From CAYMST01 sp964393115 (GTDB taxonomy: Bacteria > Bacteroidota > Bacteroidia > Cytophagales > Cyclobacteriaceae): a DNA stretch of 8,111 bases. Of the stretch, positions 7,101 through 8,111 are shown piece after piece. The notes under the pieces were generated by a model. That model did no database searches and was not told the origin of the DNA. It saw only the letters and a list, made by a program, of their open reading frames with translations. The position numbers and the translations under genes were made by a program. Within the stretch, counting starts at the first letter, position 1. Every line of letters begins with the position of its first letter. The stretch lies in the NCBI GenBank assembly GCA_964393115.1, contig CAYMST010000214.1, forward strand, positions 1 to 8,111, read 5' to 3'.

Positions 7101-8111
7101 ATGGATTATTAGGTACCGGAACGGTGGGATCAGGTCTGACGTTCAACGCGGACGGTACAGTGAGTTCTGGAAGTGACGGATATACTTCCCCAGGCACTGA
7201 TTTCTCAGATGCAAATGCAAGTGGAGCCTGTAACACACCTCCAACCGCTTCTGATAGTACTTTGACCGTGCTTGAGGATACAGAATTGGTTATAGCAACT
7301 GCTAATTTGGGTTATGACGATACAGATGGCGATCCTCTTGATTCGATAACCATCAAAAGTTTGCCAGCATCAGGAACTTTATACCTCGATGCAAACTCAA
7401 ATGATGCATATGACGCAGGTGAAGAATTAAGCGTCAATGATAAAATAGATAAAGCAGATTTAGATGCTGGAGACTTACAGTTCATTGCGGCCTCAAATGA
7501 AAATGGTGATGGTTATGCGAGTTTTGATTTTAATGTTAATGACGGATCCGCAAATGCTTCTTCAGACAATACGATAACAATAGATGTTACGCCCGTAAAT
7601 GATGAGCCGAGTTTTACGAAAGGAAGCAATGAAAGTATAGCCGAGGATGCCGGTGCTCAAAGTGTTTCGAGCTGGGCGACTGACATAGATAAAGGAGCTA
7701 GTAATGAAAGTAGTCAGGTCTTAGTTTTTGGAGTTACAAATAATAACAATGCACTTTTTGATGTTCAACCAGCCATAGACGCTAGTGGTAACCTAACATA
7801 TACTCCTGCTGATAATGCTCATGGCGTGGCTACAGTCACTGTCATTTTAAGTGATAATGGCGGGGTAGCTAATGGTGGAGATAGTGTTTTTGCTGCGCAA
7901 ATGTTCACTATTACAGTAACGAATGTAAACGACGCTCCTGATGCTAATACGGATAATGTAACGACTGCCGAAGAGACTACGGTAGTAATTGATGTTCAGG
8001 ACAATGACTCCGACATCGATGGCGATGCCTTAACAACAAGCATCATTACGAACGGCAGCAACGGAACAGCAAGTTTGGTGAATGACGATAGCCTCAGCTA
8101 CGTGCCTGATG
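1040..8111 (+). CDS. Giant secreted multidomain adhesin-like protein, 3' end missing
   Basis: One continuous frame runs from ATG 1040 to the window end (2357 codons, no stop). The start is well fixed: an in-frame TAA sits at 1031-1033, ATG 1040 is the first Met after it, and the resulting N-terminus is a good signal peptide; the next Met is residue 22, inside the signal core. No Shine-Dalgarno is present, only an A-rich leader, as is usual in Bacteroidota. The mature chain has an unnamed N-domain (36-327), an Ig/cadherin-like domain (328-425), four calcium-repeat plus beta-sandwich modules, two cadherin-like pairs (1118-1351, 2065-2299) and a truncated Ig-like domain. The protein is very acidic, rich in Asp, Gly, Ser and Thr and poor in Lys, with 20 regularly placed Cys. 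No catalytic motif is visible. The likely role is a calcium-stabilised extracellular adhesin or matrix fibre. Missing at the 3' end are the stop and any C-terminal sorting or gliding-associated domain. Function is inferred from architecture only. Confidence 0.9.
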   Translation, partial: MDRKITKSVKTFSIQNLSVWGMSLFLSLLSIQVDAQLTATAVNIDSRPATPSSYTVGGTTYNWGQGDDDYLISIDAGGNTYFYDSTINVRLEIKRVDNALVSGRRMRLFAERSASNNNNIMASYPGDPADSTEMLVALTTQIINRGALDVFHNVNQGSQNANNIERLDLIYQPHTAPGTAAELDSLGFFVSEKNGNNEVKLAIITGLDANGDPNSYGPLFEVTSYGEPDPAVPWSFFENAATGTREQPERYATSNEQYGYAIVTYDDLGVTPGQLIYGISIFGRDVTGTGGEDLTDPSTFPQNTLEGADIHGGLGAIAKTSGITLVFNEAPTNGNESQTIAENTTIDDLNLLTNNSDPEGDDIALSFPNGLTGSGGGTFTNNGDGTIDYSPATDFVGIDTLIYQVCDDIDPVLNCVNDTIIVYVLTDTDGDGVADYNDLDNDDDGILDASECGNGFVNITSSMLGIAVSQTNQSGSVDISTDFGLTAGSVIVTFTDVNTNAGGAMYVVGTSNFARFVFSGTAAVELRTSQILQLLSGYREGFRSLDGTVYQYTGAGLDADYVRSDNGNEYAVANIGTATTNSSNFEWTSTGTATTIEFFTTDPVSVVNGFGIRAKVQCDQDLDGVANIYDLDSDNDGIYDAVEANHNAAFTNGVVNGAVGTDGIPDAVQAGGSENSGTVNYTLADSESTPDGTADFLELDADGDGCSDANEAYGSILADGEDTGIYGTDPGDPTTIVSTDGLVTAAAYNTPLNSDSNGALDFRENGPDSDNDGTSDACDNDIFVDLDSDGIADDDDLDLDNDGILTSAECPSQSFILGANNLGIPINSSGVSGSFDASSQFSLPNGSVVVNWTNVYTNAGNSMYVSNGISSQITITGAQPVRMRVRHIKGLSSTFEDSFTSLDGEPYYFDTSLDADYRLDQFGDKYSVTNVGSDTENTDHFDWYSYHAATSVQIATTSTAPNNGYQVTIFLMCDQDGDGVANERDLDSDNDGIYDAVEAHDVANTSGVVTGAVGTDGIPDGVQAGGSENSGAVNYTIADSEDTPDGTADFLELDADGDGCNDVLDAELSDDDKNGLLGTGTFGAGLTVDANGVVTSGTGYTTPNANYVNSAADADACNTPPTASDSTLTALEDEVLTISTANLDFNDVDGDALDSITIISVPGSGTLYLDADNDDEYDVGEELSINDQISKANLDAGHLQFIAVEDGNGSSYATFDFNAFDGIDDADVDNTITINVTAVNDEPSFTKGSDISVTEDAGAQTVSGWATSIDKGAVNESSQVLTFTVTNDNNGLFSVQPTIDAASGNLTFTPTASTTGTANVEVVLSDNGGIDNGGDSVFTTQVFVIQVSAPISDLDGDGISDSEDKDNDNDGILDSEEGDCGSFILIRPQDLFGSTAAASNLSGVNSGAVDVSDRLGLPTGSVLVEVTNATTNSSGASFTTPEGESAGMTFNMTGTIPTKISALHKSTISGSAPRVDGITSPHTFVFSPSGSLDANFNDSISGDAYFVEKLGNSPSNAGIDMVWNSTGFADEVYFYTTSTAATNVIQLYLCAAPDSDGDGIANVRDLDSDNDGIYDAVEAGHGAAHTNGVVNGNVGNDGIPDAVQAGGAEDGGTVNYSIANSETVPDATPDFLERDSDGDGCFDVVEARFTDGDGNGYLGSGTFGSGLTVDANGVVTSGSDGYTVPNAEYASYGPDPDGDGISGACDNSFDDNDGDGVGDAVDLDDDNDGILDVEEASLECASASSVNLVSWKAFTVDRDAGTIEAASAGRISSAEDMQIGSGTSDVATNSTFELTDIDQANLADAKTGADYLEFTFTTAADISPMRLTEMSLREQTCCSFSIGVEISIDQFATSTALLADYVVPASTTGNFSLDNTSYFIYQSTRYAIRVYFYNSTSTNGSGNILTDDVIFRGAVCDLPDVDGDGVADYFDLDSDNDGIYDADEAGHGFAHTGGKVNGPVGTDGIPDSVQQTSGANSGSVDYILADSEDTPDGTPDFLEVDADGDGCNDVLEAGFTDGDDNGLLGTGTVGSGLTFNADGTVSSGSDGYTSPGTDFSDANASGACNTPPTASDSTLTVLEDTELVIATANLGYDDTDGDPLDSITIKSLPASGTLYLDANSNDAYDAGEELSVNDKIDKADLDAGDLQFIAASNENGDGYASFDFNVNDGSANASSDNTITIDVTPVNDEPSFTKGSNESIAEDAGAQSVSSWATDIDKGASNESSQVLVFGVTNNNNALFDVQPAIDASGNLTYTPADNAHGVATVTVILSDNGGVANGGDSVFAAQMFTITVTNVNDAPDANTDNVTTAEETTVVIDVQDNDSDIDGDALTTSIITNGSNGTASLVNDDSLSYVPD
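1145..2020 (+). other. Cysteine-free N-terminal domain (residues 36-327)
   Basis: This is a roughly 290-residue extracellular domain without Cys or Asp-rich calcium repeats, so clearly different from the rest of the chain. Recognisable stretches are YTVGGTTYNW near its start, NNIERLDLIY around residues 174-183, LGFFVSEKNG around 198-207, IITGLDANGDP around 216-226, and YGISIFGRDV followed by DLTDPSTFP near its end. The alternating hydrophobic pattern suggests a beta-rich fold. I have the impression that similar heads occur in other large Bacteroidota surface proteins but cannot name a family. As the part furthest from the presumed C-terminal anchor, it is a candidate for the ligand-binding tip (inference). 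Confidence 0.6.
2021..2314 (+). other. Ig/cadherin-like domain 1 (residues 328-425)
   Basis: It begins NEAPTNGN, followed by TIAENTTIDDLNLL, SDPEGDDI, GTFTNNGDGTIDYSP, FVGIDTLIYQVCD and an NDTIIVYV end strand. This order (start near 'AP', 'DPEGD', 'G.G.Y.P...F.G.D...Y.V.D', closing strand) is the signature of the bacterial Ig/cadherin-like repeats known as tandem-95 or Big_9 type. It carries Cys406 and Cys415, nine residues apart, probably a disulfide in the loop before the last strand. Confidence 0.75.
2315..2392 (+). repeat. TSP3-like calcium repeats opening module 1 (residues 426-451)
   Basis: The stretch reads DTDGDGVADYNDLDNDDDGI followed by LDASE. The D-x-D-x-D-G spacing repeats as in thrombospondin type 3 repeats, where Asp side chains bind calcium ions along the chain. 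It ends directly before Cys452, which opens the sandwich domain. Confidence 0.85.
2393..2893 (+). other. Cys-bracketed beta-sandwich, module 1 (residues 452-618)
   Basis: This 167-residue domain has a Cys at each end (452 and 618) and none between. It shares motifs with the sandwiches of modules 2 and 3: a GSVIVTFTDVNTNAGGAMYV segment, RSLDGTVY and LDADY, then a conserved 'Y.V.N.G' strand. The alternating pattern and lack of helix-like stretches suggest a beta-sandwich or jelly roll; carbohydrate or protein binding is possible but nothing seen proves it. I do not recognise the family. Confidence 0.6.
2894..3466 (+). repeat. Asp-rich calcium-binding block, module 1 to 2 (residues 619-809)
   Basis: In order it holds a TSP3-like stretch around 621-642 (DLDSDNDGIYDAVE), the conserved NGVVNGAVGTDGIPDAVQAG segment, NYTLADSE and DFLELDADGDGC (Cys706), a copy-specific insert with GEDTGIYGTDPGDP, and DSDNDGTSDAC (Cys778). 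It closes with LDSDGIADDDDLDLDNDGI leading to Cys810. The middle differs from the other modules, which have a 'GSGLTVDANG..TSG..GYT' segment in its place. Structural calcium binding follows from the DxDxDG motifs. Confidence 0.75.
3467..3958 (+). other. Cys-bracketed beta-sandwich, module 2 (residues 810-973)
   Basis: This is a 164-residue relative of the module 1 sandwich, bounded by Cys810 and Cys973. Shared landmarks are GSVVVNWTNVYTNAGNSMYV, SLDGEPYYFD, LDADYRLDQFGDKYSV and TNVG. An aromatic-rich patch follows (HFDWYSYH around 938-945), the sort of exposed surface that binds sugars in many beta-sandwiches, although this is only a suggestion. It is the closest relative of sandwich 1 by eye. 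Confidence 0.6.
3959..4390 (+). repeat. Asp-rich calcium-binding block, module 2 (residues 974-1117)
   Basis: It starts DQDGDGVANERDLDSDNDGI, then repeats the GAVGTDGIPDGVQAGGSENS segment, NYTIADSEDTPDG and DADGDGCND (Cys1060). It continues with the GLTVDANGVVTSG segment and ends at Ala-Asp-Ala-Cys1117, which leads straight into a cadherin-like pair instead of another TSP3 stretch. The same exit is used by module 4. Confidence 0.75.
4391..4765 (+). other. Cadherin-like domain 2 (residues 1118-1242)
   Basis: The domain begins NTPPTASDSTLTALEDE and continues with ND.DGD, SGTLYLD, GEELSIND, LDAGHLQFIA and ATFDFNAFDG, ending TITINVTAVNDE. Starting 'PP..' and ending 'VTAVNDE' is the standard unit of bacterial cadherin-like tandem repeats, with acidic linker residues for calcium between units. 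By my hand alignment it matches domain 4 (2065-2189) at about 86 of 125 positions without a gap. Confidence 0.75.
4766..5092 (+). other. Ig/cadherin-like domain 3 (residues 1243-1351)
   Basis: It shows PSFTKGSDISVTEDAGAQTV, SGWATSIDKG, ESSQVLTFTV, NDNNGLFSV, GNLTFTP, VEVVLSDNGG and a closing VFVIQV strand. The 'FTKG...EDAGAQ...WAT.I..G..NES' pattern is a common Ig-like repeat in Bacteroidota and related adhesins. Its partner is domain 5 (2190-2299), nearly the same length with one residue fewer in the ASGNL turn. It leads directly into the TSP3 stretch of module 3. Confidence 0.75.
5093..5176 (+). repeat. TSP3-like calcium repeats opening module 3 (residues 1352-1379)
   Basis: The stretch reads DLDGDGISDSEDKDNDNDGI then LDSEEGD, ending before Cys1380. 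It occupies the same place as the 426-451 stretch of module 1, after an Ig-like domain, marking the start of the second copy of the larger repeat. Confidence 0.85.
5177..5689 (+). other. Cys-bracketed beta-sandwich, module 3 (residues 1380-1550)
   Basis: This is a 171-residue domain between Cys1380 and Cys1550. It keeps the core landmarks of sandwiches 1 and 2 (LPTGSVLVEVTNATTNSSGA, SLDANF, then DAYFVEKLG) but is clearly more diverged, with a different middle region around HKSTISGSAPRVDG. Same family as sandwiches 1 and 2 by eye; ligand unknown. Confidence 0.55.
5690..6256 (+). repeat. Asp-rich calcium-binding block, module 3 to 4 (residues 1551-1739)
   Basis: It contains DSDGDGIANVRDLDSDNDGI, the NDGIPDAVQAGG segment, DSDGDGC (Cys1641), FTDGDGNGYLGSG and the GLTVDANGVVTSGSDGYT segment. 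It then has DPDGDGISGAC (Cys1705) and a run of Asp repeats, DDNDGDGVGDAVDLDDDNDG, before Cys1740. It connects two sandwich modules without a cadherin pair, the same position as the 619-809 block. Confidence 0.75.
6257..6787 (+). other. Cys-bracketed domain of module 4, different family (residues 1740-1916)
   Basis: This 177-residue domain sits in the same Cys-bracketed slot (Cys1740 and Cys1916) but lacks the landmarks of sandwiches 1-3: no 'GSV.V..TN..TN' strand and no 'SLDA(D/N)(Y/F)'. Instead it has VNLVSWKAFTVD, DYLEFTFTTAAD, MRLTEMSLREQTCCSFSIGV (adjacent Cys1837-Cys1838) and RYAIRVYFYN followed by ILTDDVIF. The strand pattern, with a late 'R.Y.IRVYFY...DDV.F' pair, suggests another jelly-roll-like fold. 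Family not recognised. Confidence 0.5.
6788..7231 (+). repeat. Asp-rich calcium-binding block, module 4 (residues 1917-2064)
   Basis: It begins DVDGDGVADYFDLDSDNDGI, then NGPVGTDGIPDSVQ, ILADSEDTPDGTPDFLE, DADGDGC (Cys2007), FTDGDDNGLLGTG, FNADGTVSSGSDGYTSP, ending at Ser-Gly-Ala-Cys2064. It parallels the module 2 block in length and in its exit into a cadherin pair. Where the other copies read QAGG it reads QQTSG. Confidence 0.75.
7232..7606 (+). other. Cadherin-like domain 4 (residues 2065-2189)
   Basis: A copy of domain 2 of exactly the same length (125 residues): NTPPTASDSTLTVLEDTEL, then DTDGDPLDSITI, SGTLYLDANSND, GEELSVNDKIDKADLDAG and YASFDFNVNDG, ending VTPVNDE. The protein match is strong while many codons differ in the third base, so the duplication is old or has been held by selection on the protein. 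Confidence 0.75.
7607..7936 (+). other. Ig/cadherin-like domain 5 (residues 2190-2299)
   Basis: A copy of domain 3: PSFTKGSNESIAEDAGAQSV, SSWATDIDKG, NESSQVLVFGV, NNNNALFDVQP, LTYTPADNAHG, VTVILSDNGG and a closing TITVTNVNDA. Unlike domain 3 it ends with the usual 'VNVNDAP'-type junction, so the cadherin chain continues into a third unit here instead of returning to a TSP3 stretch. Confidence 0.75.
7937..8111 (+). other. Ig/cadherin-like domain 6, cut by window end (residues 2300-2357)
   Basis: It starts PDANTDNVTTAEETTVVIDV, followed by NDSDIDGDAL, SNGTASLVNDDSLSYVPD. This is a tandem-95/Big_9-like unit related to domain 1, with only its first half inside the window. The last complete codon ends at 8110, leaving one base of the next codon. 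Confidence 0.7.

Noticed and set aside
2315..7231. CRISPR or non-coding tandem array suggested by regularly spaced similar DNA strings
   Set aside because: The repeats are in frame, diverged mostly at third codon positions and encode DxDxDG protein motifs; spacings are hundreds of bases to over 1 kb.
1040..8111. Type I secreted RTX adhesin
   Set aside because: The calcium motifs are DxDxDG (TSP3-like), not the GGxGxDxxx RTX nonapeptides, and the protein has a clear N-terminal signal peptide, which RTX proteins usually lack.

Overview
The window is dominated by one very large, incomplete protein-coding gene on the + strand. It starts at 1040 and is still open at the last base: 2357 complete codons, read by hand through the whole frame with no stop. 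In front of it lies about 1 kb of AT-rich DNA with no supportable gene, and at the very left edge is a factor-independent terminator of an upstream gene. The style points to a Bacteroidota bacterium (Flavobacteriia/Cytophagia type): moderate-to-low GC, no Shine-Dalgarno sequence before the start, a signal peptide ending ...VDA|Q, and a secreted mosaic of Asp-rich 'DLDSDNDGI' calcium repeats mixed with Ig/cadherin-like domains. The assignment rests on style, not on a marker gene.

Protein layout (residues): signal peptide 1-35; a cysteine-free N-terminal domain 36-327 that I cannot name; one Ig/cadherin-like domain 328-425; then four large modules. Each module has an Asp-rich thrombospondin-type-3-like calcium segment, a 164-177 residue probable beta-sandwich bracketed by two cysteines, and a second Asp-rich block carrying two more cysteines. 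After modules 2 and 4 the chain inserts a pair of cadherin/Ig-like domains (1118-1351 and 2065-2299). A further Ig-like domain starts at 2300 and is cut by the window edge.

The order is therefore (module 1 - module 2 - cadherin pair) followed by (module 3 - module 4 - cadherin pair). This is a higher-order repeat of about 2.8 kb (about 940 residues) whose copies have diverged at many third codon positions. The clearest regularity is the cysteine pattern: all 20 cysteines lie in the first Ig domain or the four modules, at the same places in each module, with one extra CC in module 4. Module 4 keeps the shared frame but carries a sandwich that does not look like those of modules 1-3.

The likely role is a giant calcium-stiffened, secreted or surface-anchored adhesin or matrix protein. 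Export to the surface by the type IX system is plausible for this phylum, but the C-terminal sorting domain that would show it lies beyond the window. No enzyme, defence system, RNA gene, mobile element or CRISPR array was seen.
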